From Clostridia bacterium (GTDB lineage Bacteria; Bacillota; Clostridia; Oscillospirales; CAG-272): 14,590 bases of DNA. Location of the stretch: assembly GCA_017386965.1 (NCBI GenBank), contig JAFOGE010000105.1, positions 1 to 14,590 of the forward strand, in the 5' to 3' direction. Under the pieces are notes generated by a model. That model did not search any database, was not told the origin of the DNA, and saw only the letters and a program-made list of their open reading frames with translations. Shown here one piece after another: positions 7,263-14,350 of the stretch. Both the position numbers and the translations under genes were made by a program. Position 1 is the first letter of the stretch. Every line of letters begins with the position of its first letter.

Positions 7263-9050
7263 TCAGTCCTTCCTGTTATGTATATTTGCTTTTTTCGATC
7301 TTAAATACGCCAGGTGGGAGTGAAGATCCCCCCCCGCCTTTTCTTTTCTTTCAGAGATTCCCCTAAGCACATTCACCGCAGAGCGGAACACCTCCGGTCC
7401 GTTCTGGGAAAGCTGACGGCGAGCAACCTCCATTTTTTCGATCCGCCCGATCTCGTCCGGCTCAAAATCTGCCCCAAGCAGCTCAAAGCGGAAGCCCGAC
7501 GGGGATGCGTGACGTTCCATAACCGCGCAAAAGACGCGTCGGTTGAATGACGTGATAAAATGCTCGTCCGATAAGGGGATCTCGCCCTTCTCAACAGCAG
7601 AACGGTACTCCTCAAAGAGGATCAACAATCCCAGCACTGCCTCCTCCGCTGCCACTGCGCGAGGATCGGACGATGCCTCCGGATTGATACGGTCCCCGAA
7701 ATTCTTGAGGGATGCCTGCGCTTCTCTGCTCTCGCGGGCAACCGTTTCCCGTTTATTCTTGCGGCGGATCTGCTCCACCGAATTTTTCAAGACCTCTACG
7801 GGAAGCCCGAGCTTCTGCGAAGCATAGGAGAGATATACCTCTCGCTCCACCGCAGACCAATACTCCGCAATGATGGAGCAAAGATCCCCGGAAGCCTTGA
7901 TCTTGTCACTTCCGATCGCAAGGTCATATTGCGCAAGCACACGCTCCGCCTGATATTCAAAGCCCGTCTTGCTCTCCTCCAGCAAGCGCCGGAAGCGGTC
8001 GGCTCCGAAATTGCGAATAAACTCGTCCGGATCCTTGGCACCGTTCATCCTGAGAACGCGAACGTCCATTCCGACCTCTCCGAGAATGCGCATTGCCTTC
8101 TTGGCAGCGTTTTGCCCGGCCTCGTCCGAATCGTAGGAAATAATGACCTTTTTTGTGTACTTGGCGAAGATCCTCGCATGCTCCGGTGTGATCGCCGTAC
8201 CAAGTGTTGCTACCGCAGAGGAAAATCCGGCAGCGTGCAGAGCAATCACGTCCATATAGCCCTCGCACAGAATCATGCGCTCTGCGCAATCGTTCTTTGC
8301 AAAATTCAAGGCAAAAAGATGGCGGCTCTTCTTAAAGGCAGGCGTATCGGAGGAGTTCAGGTATTTGGGCTTGGAATCATCCATCACACGTCCGCCGAAG
8401 GCAACCACGTTGCCGGACGGATCGATGATTGGGAAGATCACGCGGTTACGGAAATAATCGTATGCCCTTCCCGTCTTTTGGCTTTTGCCACACAGGCAAG
8501 CCGCGATCAGCTCCTCATCCGAATACCCAAGCCGATGCATATGATCGGTCAATGCGTTAAAGCTATTTGGCGCAAAGCCAAGTCCAAAATGCTTGACCGT
8601 TGCCTCACTCATGCGGCGATTCTCACGGAAATACCGCATTCCCTCTCCGCCGACCGCGGGATCAAACAAGCAGGCGCGGAAGAAGCGTGCAGCCTCCAGG
8701 TTCATATCCAAAACGCGCTTGCGGGACACCCCCTTGGGTGCCGTAGGATCCTCGCTCTCCCGTGGGAGCGGAATGCCCGCGCGATTTGCCAGATATTCCA
8801 CCGCCTCCGGAAAATCCAGATTCTCTGCCTTTTGAACGAAGGTGATCACACTGCCTCCGGCCTGGCAGCCGAAGCAGAAAAAGAGCTTTTTGGATGGAGA
8901 AACCGAGAAGGACGGTGTTTTTTCACTGTGGAAGGGACAGCAGCCCATCAGATTGGAGCCGCTGCGCTTCAGGGTGACGTATCGACCGATCAGCTCCTCA
9001 ATATCCGTACGGTCCACGACCTCCTGCACAAAGCTATCCGAAAATCGCAT
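7263..9050 (-). CDS. dnaG: DNA primase
   Basis: 595 residues; makes RNA primers at the replication fork with the DnaB-type helicase. The N-terminal CHC2 zinc-binding domain has ligands C38, H41, C59 and C62 (CPFH...CFGC). The catalytic core follows, with FRNRVIFPIIDPSGNVVAFGGR (about 200-221). The Toprim fold has CEGYMDVIALHAAG (262-275), with Glu263 as catalytic acid, and YDSDEAG (306-312) with the metal-binding Asp pair. The C-terminal third (about 450-595) fits the helicase-interaction region and is the least conserved. I start at ATG 9048-9050 because MRFSDSFVQEVVDRTDI matches normal DnaG N-termini. AAAGGAGC lies 12 bases upstream, a little far. An in-frame TTG at 9095 would overlap dgt. 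It lies 32 bases after dgt and 6 bases before rpoD. Confidence 0.97.
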   Translation of the reverse strand: MRFSDSFVQEVVDRTDIEELIGRYVTLKRSGSNLMGCCPFHSEKTPSFSVSPSKKLFFCFGCQAGGSVITFVQKAENLDFPEAVEYLANRAGIPLPRESEDPTAPKGVSRKRVLDMNLEAARFFRACLFDPAVGGEGMRYFRENRRMSEATVKHFGLGFAPNSFNALTDHMHRLGYSDEELIAACLCGKSQKTGRAYDYFRNRVIFPIIDPSGNVVAFGGRVMDDSKPKYLNSSDTPAFKKSRHLFALNFAKNDCAERMILCEGYMDVIALHAAGFSSAVATLGTAITPEHARIFAKYTKKVIISYDSDEAGQNAAKKAMRILGEVGMDVRVLRMNGAKDPDEFIRNFGADRFRRLLEESKTGFEYQAERVLAQYDLAIGSDKIKASGDLCSIIAEYWSAVEREVYLSYASQKLGLPVEVLKNSVEQIRRKNKRETVARESREAQASLKNFGDRINPEASSDPRAVAAEEAVLGLLILFEEYRSAVEKGEIPLSDEHFITSFNRRVFCAVMERHASPSGFRFELLGADFEPDEIGRIEKMEVARRQLSQNGPEVFRSAVNVLRGISERKEKAGGDLHSHLAYLRSKKANIHNRKD

Positions 9051-9082
9051 TCTGCGGCAACGCTCCTTTCCGTTCTCCGCCG

Positions 9083-10087
9083 TCAAAGACTCCAAACATG
9101 CGGAATAAACAATTTTTTATAGGTTTCGATGGCATACCGATCGGTCATGCCCGAAATAAAATCACAAACGCAACGCTTGACGCCCTCTTCCTCGACGTTC
9201 CTGCGATACAGCTCCGGCATTTCCTCCGGATGATCGGCAAAATGCATGAACAGCTGCCCAAGCATCTCCTTTGCCTTTCCCTCCTCACCCTTTACGATGC
9301 GGCTGGTATAAATGTTTTCAAACAGAAAGGCACGCAAGCGGTCGGTCGCCTCCTGAACGTGCGGAAGCATTGCGATCTCCTTGCGATCGGTGCTGGCCTC
9401 GATGACCGATGCCACCATCGTGTTAATGCGCTTGCTGTGCGTTTCGCCAAGCACCTCGCGAAGCTCCTTCGGAATATCCTCGGGATGCAGGATCCCCGCA
9501 CGGCATGCGTCATCGATGTCATGATTGATGTAGGCAATACGGTCGGCAAACTTGACGATAACGCCCTCCAGCGTAGCGGCAAGATGCCGTCCGGTATGAT
9601 TCACGATTCCGTCGCGGACCTCCCACGTCAGATTCAGCCCCTTGCCGTCGCGCTCCAGCTTTTCGACCACGCGCAAGCTCTGCTTGTAGTGCGTGAAATC
9701 CTTGGAGTAAAGCTCCTGCATGGCATCCTCACCCGAATGACCAAAGGGGGTATGCCCCAGATCATGTCCCAAAGCCGCAGCCTCGGTCAGATCCTCGTTC
9801 AGACGCAGGGAGCGCGCAATAATACGCGCGATCTGCGTAACCTCCAGCGTGTGTGTCAGACGAGTACGATAATGATCTCCCTGCGGTGCGAGAAAGACCT
9901 GCGTCTTGTTCATCAAGCGACGGAAGGATTGCGAATGAATGATGCGGTCACGATCGCGCTGAAATTCTGTGCGCATATCACTCGGATTATACGGATGCTC
10001 CCGCCCCTTCGTATTTTCTGTCAAAAAGGCGTGCTTGGAGAGGGTATCACGTTCTCTTGCTAAGAAAACCTCACAGATGCTGCCCAT
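9083..10087 (-). CDS. dgt: dGTPase-like HD-domain triphosphohydrolase
   Basis: 334 residues. Family members hydrolyse dGTP or other dNTPs to the nucleoside and triphosphate. The start is ATG at 10085-10087, with AGGAGG 6 bases upstream. HD-domain features: TRLTHTLEVTQIARIIAR (75-92, metal-ligand His79), EAAALGHDLGHTPFGHSGE (102-120, the H108-D109 pair) and KFADRIAYINHDIDDA (179-194, with the distal Asp). The N-terminal NPSDMRTEFQRDRDRIIHS and FRRLMNKTQVF are hallmark Dgt stretches. The length fits the short Gram-positive type (Dgt type 2) rather than the 505-residue E. coli enzyme. As first gene of the dgt-dnaG-rpoD operon it links nucleotide pools to replication. The exact substrate is inferred from the family. 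Confidence 0.93.
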   Translation of the reverse strand: MGSICEVFLARERDTLSKHAFLTENTKGREHPYNPSDMRTEFQRDRDRIIHSQSFRRLMNKTQVFLAPQGDHYRTRLTHTLEVTQIARIIARSLRLNEDLTEAAALGHDLGHTPFGHSGEDAMQELYSKDFTHYKQSLRVVEKLERDGKGLNLTWEVRDGIVNHTGRHLAATLEGVIVKFADRIAYINHDIDDACRAGILHPEDIPKELREVLGETHSKRINTMVASVIEASTDRKEIAMLPHVQEATDRLRAFLFENIYTSRIVKGEEGKAKEMLGQLFMHFADHPEEMPELYRRNVEEEGVKRCVCDFISGMTDRYAIETYKKLFIPHVWSL

Positions 10088-10121
10088 GAAAAACCTCCTG
10101 CCGACAGTATTTTACTTCTAC

Positions 10122-10134
10122 TAACTATAATATA
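10122..10134 (-). promoter_or_regulatory. Possible -10 region for the dgt-dnaG-rpoD operon
   Basis: On the minus strand an AT-rich GTATATTATAGTTAG sits about 35-45 bases before the dgt start and includes TATATT, TATTAT and TATAGT as overlapping -10 options. I cannot find a good -35 box at 16-18 bases; the area is TTTTGCG followed by a T run. The operon is therefore either weakly promoted here or needs an activator. Confidence 0.35.
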
Positions 10135-10174
10135 CGCAAAAAAAACGCAAAATACTTTTTTCTGCGCAAAAAAG

Positions 10175-10203
10175 TTGATTTTTTCGTATTTTTATGCTAT
10201 ACT
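10175..10203 (+). promoter_or_regulatory. Sigma-A promoter of the MFS permease gene
   Basis: -35 TTGATT (10175-10180), a 17-base spacer and -10 TATACT (10198-10203) with TGC before it, an extended -10. The -10 box overlaps an upstream in-frame ATG at 10194, so that ATG cannot be the start of translation on this transcript. The predicted leader is about 30 bases. Confidence 0.8.
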
Positions 10204-10238
10204 TGAAGGAGCATTTTTCAAACGAAAGGGGCTTTCCT

Positions 10239-11489
10239 TTGAAGCATCCACATCTGCGTGTAAAGCTTGGCTGCTACGCCACAAACGTAACGATGGCGAT
10301 CCTCGGCAATCTGTCGCCTCTACTGTTTCTGACCTTCCGCAGCCTCTACGGCATCTCCTACTCACTCCTGGGACTTTTGGTCCTGGTCAACTTCTGCACC
10401 CAGCTGGGAGTGGATCTGCTCTTTTCCTTCTTTTCTCACAAATTTAACATTCCCGCAACGGTGCGCTTAACGCCCGTGCTTTCCATCCTCGGGCTTCTGC
10501 TCTACGCCGCCGCCCCGTTGCTCTTTCCCGGAAACATCTATCTCGGTCGTCTGTTGGGAACCGTCATCTTTTCCTCTGCCTCAGGCCTTGCCGAGGTCCT
10601 CATCAGCCCCCTGATTGCGGCATTGCCTGCCAAGAATCCGGAGCGCGAGATGAGCAAGCTCCATTCGGTCTATGCCTGGGGATCCGTGGCGACCGTTCTT
10701 TTCTGCACGCTCTTTCTTCGTCTTGCAGGGCAAGCATCCTGGCAGATCCTCGCCCTTTTGCTCTGCGTGATCCCGCTTTGCGGAACGATCCTCTTTGCAG
10801 GTGCAGAGATTCCCAAAATGCAAACAACGGAGCGCGTATCGGGCGCTCTGGCGATGCTTCGTAACAAGAGCCTGTGGATCTGCATCCTCGCCATTTTTCT
10901 GGGAGGTGCCGCTGAATGCACCATGGCCCAGTGGAGCTCCGGCTATCTCGAATGTTCCCTCGGCATCCCGAAGGTTTGGGGCGACATCTTTGGCGTAGCC
11001 ATGTTCGGCCTGACGCTTGGAATCGGACGCACGCTCTATGCCAAGCGCGGAAGGAGGATCGAATCCGTCCTCTACCTCGGAGCGATCGGTGCTACCGTCT
11101 GCTATCTCCTGGCCGCCCTCTCTCCGATCCCTCTGATCGGACTTCTCGCCTGTGCGATGACCGGACTTTGCACCTCCATGATGTGGCCGGGAAGCCTGAT
11201 CGTCGTTGCCGATCGATTCCCAGCGGGCGGCGTATTCATCTATGCGATCATGGCAGCCGGCGGCGACCTTGGTGCATCGATTGGGCCTCAGCTCGTCGGA
11301 ATCGCTACGGATGCGATATCGGCGAGTGCGCTTGGCGAACAGCTTGCCTCCCTCTTTTCCCTTTCCACGGAGCAGGTCGGCATGAAGGCAGGCCTTCTGA
11401 TCGGTTCTCTCTTTCCCCTTGTCGGAATTTTGGTGTATCGCCGCTTACGCAAGACCGCGCCCGCCTCTTCCGTGCAGAAAAATTCCTGA
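10239..11489 (+). CDS. MFS permease (fucose/glucose-permease-like)
   Basis: 416 residues with about 12 membrane segments, the length usual for major facilitator permeases, acting in the cytoplasmic membrane. The N-half has a segment near 110-130 and then NPEREMSKLHSVYAWGSV (133-150). The L-x-x-x-H-x-x-Y-x-x-G pattern recalls the FHS (FucP-like) branch. After the central loop (about 190-210) the C-half has AECTMAQWSSGYLECSLG (225-242), also common in that branch. The start is TTG at 10239-10241 with AAAGGGG 6 bases upstream; the ATG at 10194 lies in the -10 box. The substrate cannot be read from the sequence; sugars are one guess, and drug or metabolite export is possible. The gene stands alone, divergent from dgt and convergent with yigZ. 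Its last residues are hydrophilic. Confidence 0.88.
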   Translation: MKHPHLRVKLGCYATNVTMAILGNLSPLLFLTFRSLYGISYSLLGLLVLVNFCTQLGVDLLFSFFSHKFNIPATVRLTPVLSILGLLLYAAAPLLFPGNIYLGRLLGTVIFSSASGLAEVLISPLIAALPAKNPEREMSKLHSVYAWGSVATVLFCTLFLRLAGQASWQILALLLCVIPLCGTILFAGAEIPKMQTTERVSGALAMLRNKSLWICILAIFLGGAAECTMAQWSSGYLECSLGIPKVWGDIFGVAMFGLTLGIGRTLYAKRGRRIESVLYLGAIGATVCYLLAALSPIPLIGLLACAMTGLCTSMMWPGSLIVVADRFPAGGVFIYAIMAAGGDLGASIGPQLVGIATDAISASALGEQLASLFSLSTEQVGMKAGLLIGSLFPLVGILVYRRLRKTAPASSVQKNS

Positions 11490-11508
11490 CATACTCTATC
11501 CATAAACC

Positions 11509-11566
11509 AAAAGAACGCTCAGCGATCCCTTGCCAAAAGGCATAGAAGATCTCTGAACGTTCTTTT
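11509..11566. terminator. Bidirectional terminator between the MFS gene and the yigZ-like gene
   Basis: A 14-base stem (11509-11522 with 11553-11566; arms AAAAGAACGCTCAG and CTGAACGTTCTTTT, one G-T type mismatch) is flanked by T runs on both strands. The 30-base loop holds a nested TGCC-AAAA-GGCA hairpin (11531-11542). The convergent gene ends on both sides fit shared use. Confidence 0.85.
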
Positions 11567-11593
11567 TCAATGATACAAGAATGCAGAACGGCT

Positions 11594-12223
11594 TTAACGG
11601 TAATCAAAGCGCTTTTCGCGAAAGACAAGCTCGTCACGTCCTCCGCTCATCTCGCGGATCCTCAAGGAAAGCCCCTCCGTAACCGTGCTTTTGACAGCAA
11701 ACAGAAGCTTGACGCGATCCGTAAAAAGGGTATCGTCGATCACCGCGCCGAATCGCGGAAGCTCTGCAGAATAGCGCTGATAATCCGAGTAGGAGCAATT
11801 CAACTCCAATACGTCGTACTGCTCGTAGGTGATGATCCTCGCGGCCTCCAGAGCAAGACGAGCCGTGTGCGAATAGGCACGCACAAGTCCGCCGGCACCC
11901 AAAAGGATCCCTCCGAAGTAGCGCGTAACCACAACGGCGGCATCCGTCACGCCGGACTTGCGAATGGTATCCAGCACGGGAACGCCTGCCGTTCCCTGCG
12001 GTTCTCCATCGTCGGAATAGCGGGCAACGATCTCGCCCTTCATCAGATAGGCCCAGACGTTATGACGCGCATCCATATATTGGTTGCGGTATTTTTTGAC
12101 GAAGGCCTGCGCCTCCTCCTCACTCTTTACAGGTGCGGCATGACCGATAAAGACCGATTTCTTCTCGGTAAATTCCGCCTCACCCTCACCCGCAAGCGTG
12201 GTATAAAGCACCGATTCCGACAT
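11594..12223 (-). CDS. yigZ: YigZ/IMPACT family protein
   Basis: 209 residues. The N-terminal UPF0029/IMPACT domain carries the signature RYSDDGEPQGTAGVPVLD (68-85) and VVVTRYFGGILLGAGGLVRAYS (97-118). The C-terminal part (about 139-205) fits the DUF1949 ferredoxin-like domain. Eukaryotic IMPACT binds GCN1 and affects translation control. The bacterial function is not firmly known, though a ribosome or nucleic-acid link is suspected. The start is ATG at 12221-12223 with AAGGAG 7 bases upstream; upstream in-frame codons run back into hflX and lack a ribosome binding site. It lies 22 bases after hflX, so the two are probably co-transcribed, which fits a translation-related role. The terminator at 11509-11566 follows. 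Confidence 0.93.
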   Translation of the reverse strand: MSESVLYTTLAGEGEAEFTEKKSVFIGHAAPVKSEEEAQAFVKKYRNQYMDARHNVWAYLMKGEIVARYSDDGEPQGTAGVPVLDTIRKSGVTDAAVVVTRYFGGILLGAGGLVRAYSHTARLALEAARIITYEQYDVLELNCSYSDYQRYSAELPRFGAVIDDTLFTDRVKLLFAVKSTVTEGLSLRIREMSGGRDELVFREKRFDYR

Positions 12224-12245
12224 GGTGATTCTCCTTCCCTTTGCG

Positions 12246-13529
12246 TTAGTCCTCCGCTTCCTCCCGATAGGCGGGATCAAAGCGGCGGAGCATTCCGTAC
12301 GTCTTTGCATCTACCGTTGCAACAACGGTCATTCCGTCAGGACCGTAATCGACCGACTCAACTGCGCCAAATCGATAGAGCGTATTCAATGCGCCCCCCT
12401 CCGAATTCGGGATATGGAAGGTTACGCGGCGCTTGCCCTCGTGCAGGATCTGCTCAAGCAGCTCGGCCAGGCGGTCCAAGCCCTGTCCTGTTCTTGCAGA
12501 AATGGCAACCGTGTGTGTATGCTCTGTGGGCACTCCGATGGGAAAGGCGGAGGCAGCACCGAGATCGCACTTGTTCAGCACGTAGATCGTGGGCTTTCCT
12601 GCGGCCCCAAGATCCTCAAGAAGCTGCTCCGTAACCCCGAGTTGCTCCCGAAATTCCGGATCAGCGGCATCGATCACGATCATGAGGGCATCCGCATAGA
12701 CCGCCTCATCCAGCGTGGAGCGAAAGGCCTTGACCAAATGGTGCGGCAGCTTACGGATCAGACCGACGGTATCGGTCAAAAGAAGGCTCTCCCCGGAGGA
12801 AAGCTCCATCTTTCTGGTGGTGGGATCCAAGGTCGCAAAAAGCTTATCCTCAGCAAGAACCCCCGCATCGGTAAGCGCGTTGAGCAACGTGGATTTTCCG
12901 GCATTCGTATAGCCTACAATGGCGATCTTGAACAAACCGCTTCGGTCACGCGCCGCGCGCATGGTCTTGCGGTTCTTTTCCAAGACGCGAAGCTCTTCCT
13001 CCAAAGCAACAATACGATGCTTCATATGACGGCGGTCAGACTCCAGCTTGGATTCACCGGGACCGCGCGTGCCGATTCCGCCGCCAAGACGGGAAAGATC
13101 CTTTCCCTGCCCCGTAAGGCGGGGGGCGGTATATTTGAGCTGTGCCAGCTCAACCTGCAGCTTTCCCTCGCGTGTAACGGCGTGCAGAGCAAAAATATCC
13201 AGGATCAGAACCGAGCGGTCAATCACGCGGACGTCGCCGCCGATGTCGTCCTCCAGATTACGGATCTGAGAGGGCGAAAGCTCAGAGTCAAAGACCACGA
13301 GCGGAATCTCGTTTCCGCGACAGAGTGCCGAAAGCTCCTGTACCTTTCCCGAGCCGATGAGGGTACGGGGATCGGGCTTTGCCTTGCTTTGGATCAGCTT
13401 TGCAAAGCAAGTGCCTCCCGCCGTTTCGAGCAGACGAGCAAGCTCATCCAGACTCTTTTCACAGTCCGAAACGGTTTCGTTCTCGGCACAAAGAGCAACG
13501 AGAACGGCGTTTGTAATTTCGTATTCCAT
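12246..13529 (-). CDS. hflX: GTPase HflX
   Basis: 427 residues. HflX binds the 50S subunit and splits stalled or hibernating 70S ribosomes, often under heat or antibiotic stress. The N-terminal HflX domain contains DPRTLIGSGKVQEL (53-66). A linker around 148-166 has GGGIGTRGPGESKLESDRR, followed by a coiled-coil helix (170-195). The G domain has G1 GYTNAGKS (206-213), the switch I stretch FATLDPTTRK (231-240), G3 DTVGL (253-257), G4 NKCD (319-322) and G5 SARTG (344-348). The linker motif is usually GPGETQLETDRR, so this copy differs at three positions. The start is ATG at 13527-13529 with AAGGAGG about 10 bases upstream; the frame stays open 14 codons further but without a site. It is followed by yigZ and preceded by rpmE and its terminator. 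Confidence 0.97.
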   Translation of the reverse strand: MEYEITNAVLVALCAENETVSDCEKSLDELARLLETAGGTCFAKLIQSKAKPDPRTLIGSGKVQELSALCRGNEIPLVVFDSELSPSQIRNLEDDIGGDVRVIDRSVLILDIFALHAVTREGKLQVELAQLKYTAPRLTGQGKDLSRLGGGIGTRGPGESKLESDRRHMKHRIVALEEELRVLEKNRKTMRAARDRSGLFKIAIVGYTNAGKSTLLNALTDAGVLAEDKLFATLDPTTRKMELSSGESLLLTDTVGLIRKLPHHLVKAFRSTLDEAVYADALMIVIDAADPEFREQLGVTEQLLEDLGAAGKPTIYVLNKCDLGAASAFPIGVPTEHTHTVAISARTGQGLDRLAELLEQILHEGKRRVTFHIPNSEGGALNTLYRFGAVESVDYGPDGMTVVATVDAKTYGMLRRFDPAYREEAED

Positions 13530-13574
13530 AGGGATAATACCTCCTTCCGAATGGCGGACGGGGATGAACAATCG

Positions 13575-13612
13575 AAAAATACAGGCAAGCCGCCGCTTGG
13601 CAACTTGCCTGT
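13575..13612 (-). terminator. Rho-independent terminator after rpmE
   Basis: ACAGGCAAG (13581-13589) and CTTGCCTGT (13604-13612) form a 9-base perfect stem with a 14-base loop, followed on the minus strand by ATTTTTC. The loop and inner arm can pair in other ways (AAGC with GCTT). It separates rpmE from hflX, so hflX depends on read-through or an internal promoter. Confidence 0.8.
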
Positions 13613-13634
13613 GATCAGAAAAAGAAATCCTGAA

Positions 13635-13844
13635 TTACTTCTGGAAGGAAGCGATTCTCTTCTTGAACTTGTCAACACGTCCGCCGGCGTCAACAAACTT
13701 CTGCTTACCGGTAAAGAAGGGATGGCACTTGGAGCAGATATCTACTCTCAGGTCGCCGCCCTTGGTGGACTTGGTTTCAACCACTTCACCGCAAGCGCAT
13801 CTGATGGAGCAAGTTTCGTAATTAGGATGGATTCCGTCTTTCAT
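13635..13844 (-). CDS. rpmE: 50S ribosomal protein L31, zinc-binding type
   Basis: 69 residues, normal for bL31, a protein near the subunit interface of the large ribosomal subunit. The start MKDGIHPNYET is typical. The zinc-ribbon ligands are C16 and C18 (CACG) plus C37 and C40 (CSKCHPFFTGKQKFVD), so this is the C+ form that stores zinc. GRVDKFKKR at the end is also conserved. Zinc-poor bacteria often switch to a C- paralogue; none is seen in this window. The start is ATG at 13842-13844 with GAGGT 8 bases upstream. It has its own extended -10 promoter (13917-13945), a hairpin-rich leader (13845-13909) and a terminator (13575-13612). Confidence 0.98.
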   Translation of the reverse strand: MKDGIHPNYETCSIRCACGEVVETKSTKGGDLRVDICSKCHPFFTGKQKFVDAGGRVDKFKKRIASFQK

Positions 13845-13909
13845 TGTAGTGTACCTCATTTCAAAATATTTGATGTTCTTTGACATCGGGGCCGTGCATG
13901 CACGGCAAA
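13845..13909 (-). ncRNA. Structured 5' leader of rpmE, candidate L31 autoregulatory leader
   Basis: The leader starts right after the promoter. In transcript order it has a perfect 16-base palindrome GCCGTGCATGCACGGC (13891-13906; 6-base stem, 4-base loop), then GATGT-CAAAGA-ACATC (13872-13887), then a small TCAAA-TAT-TTTGA hairpin (13861-13873) that overlaps the second one. The ribosome binding site follows. L31 leaders with autoregulatory roles are known or proposed in several phyla, so a ribosomal-protein leader is likely here. Whether it belongs to a known class cannot be told by eye. A DNA operator at the palindrome is the alternative. Confidence 0.55.
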
Positions 13910-13916
13910 CAAAAGT

Positions 13917-13945
13917 ATTATAACATAAAGAAAACAAAAATGCAA
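13917..13945 (-). promoter_or_regulatory. Sigma-A promoter of rpmE
   Basis: On the minus strand -35 TTGCAT (13940-13945), a 17-base spacer and a perfect -10 TATAAT (13917-13922) preceded by TGT, an extended -10. The start of transcription near 13909 places the 16-base palindrome at the very 5' end of the mRNA. Confidence 0.8.
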
Positions 13946-14009
13946 TAGGTTTTGCCCCTTTTTTTCAAAAAAATTCAAAAAAATTCATGAAAAAAAGTAA
14001 AAAAAGGTA

Positions 14010-14038
14010 TTGACAAACGAGGACGGATATGGTATAAT
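14010..14038 (+). promoter_or_regulatory. Full-consensus sigma-A promoter of tRNA-Leu
   Basis: Perfect -35 TTGACA (14010-14015), a 17-base spacer and perfect -10 TATAAT (14033-14038) with TGG before it. A fully consensus promoter is typical of stable RNA genes in Firmicutes. The short pre-tRNA leader contains a GTTCG-AGCAA-CGAAC hairpin (14046-14060). Confidence 0.93.
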
Positions 14039-14064
14039 CTCATATGTTCGAGCAACGAACACCT

Positions 14065-14151
14065 GCGGGTATGGCGGAATTGGCAGACGCGCTAGATTCA
14101 GGTTCTAGTGGGGGCAACTTCGTGGAGGTTCAAGTCCTCTTACCCGCACCA
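14065..14151 (+). tRNA. tRNA-Leu(CAG)
   Basis: The acceptor stem GCGGGTA (14065-14071) pairs with TACCCGC (14141-14147), followed by A and an encoded CCA (14149-14151). The anticodon stem CTAGA/TCTAG encloses loop TTCAGGT, giving anticodon CAG at 14099-14101, which reads CTG leucine codons. The long variable arm (about 14106-14122) is typical of class II tRNA-Leu. The T arm is GGAGG-TTCAAGT-CCTCT. It stands as a single tRNA unit with its own promoter and terminator. Confidence 0.97.
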
Positions 14152-14186
14152 AAAAAGCAGGATACCAATCGGTGTCCTGCTTTTTT
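14152..14186 (+). terminator. Rho-independent terminator after tRNA-Leu
   Basis: AAAAAAGCAGGA and TCCTGCTTTTTT pair around an inner ACC-AATC-GGT hairpin, ending in six T at 14181-14186. It begins directly at the CCA end of the tRNA. Confidence 0.93.
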
Positions 14187-14350
14187 CATTTTGGTGATTG
14201 GTCACGCCGAATCCCACCGCGTTTTCGGTTTTGCCTGCGAAATGCGCGCGTCGAGATCGCAAGAAAACGCCAAAGCGCCGAAATGGCTTTCCCCTTCTCG
14301 CAATCTTTGGAGGGCGCTCGCGGAAAGTTCAAGTCCTCATCCCCCCACCG
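14187..14350 (+). pseudogene. Structured spacer ending in a degenerate tRNA-Leu 3' end
   Basis: No coding sequence is evident. GTTCAAGTCCTC at 14327-14338 is identical to the T arm of the tRNA-Leu gene (14128-14139). The match continues more loosely on both sides: GAGGGCGCTCGCGG resembles the variable arm GGGGGCAACTTCGTGG, and ATCCCCCCACC resembles TTACCCGCACC. The T stem no longer pairs well and I find no matching 5' half (a GGGGGGA acceptor strand is absent), so it is not a working tRNA. Upstream, GCGTTTTC (14219-14226) and GAAAACGC (14263-14270) form an 8-base stem around a TGCGA/TCGCA stem. I see no promoter in the spacer. Either a decayed duplicate, an attachment-site scar, or part of a small RNA. 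Confidence 0.5.

Noticed and set aside
7929..9122. Plus-strand open frame opposite dnaG
   Set aside because: Antisense shadow of a gene with clear zinc and Toprim motifs; no start signal.
12222..13883. 553-codon plus-strand open frame opposite hflX and rpmE
   Set aside because: Spans three real minus-strand genes and a terminator; protein shows no domain.
14201..14220. Second T-arm-like sequence (GCCGAATCCC)
   Set aside because: No GTTCGA core, no pairing stem and no match to the neighbouring tRNA.
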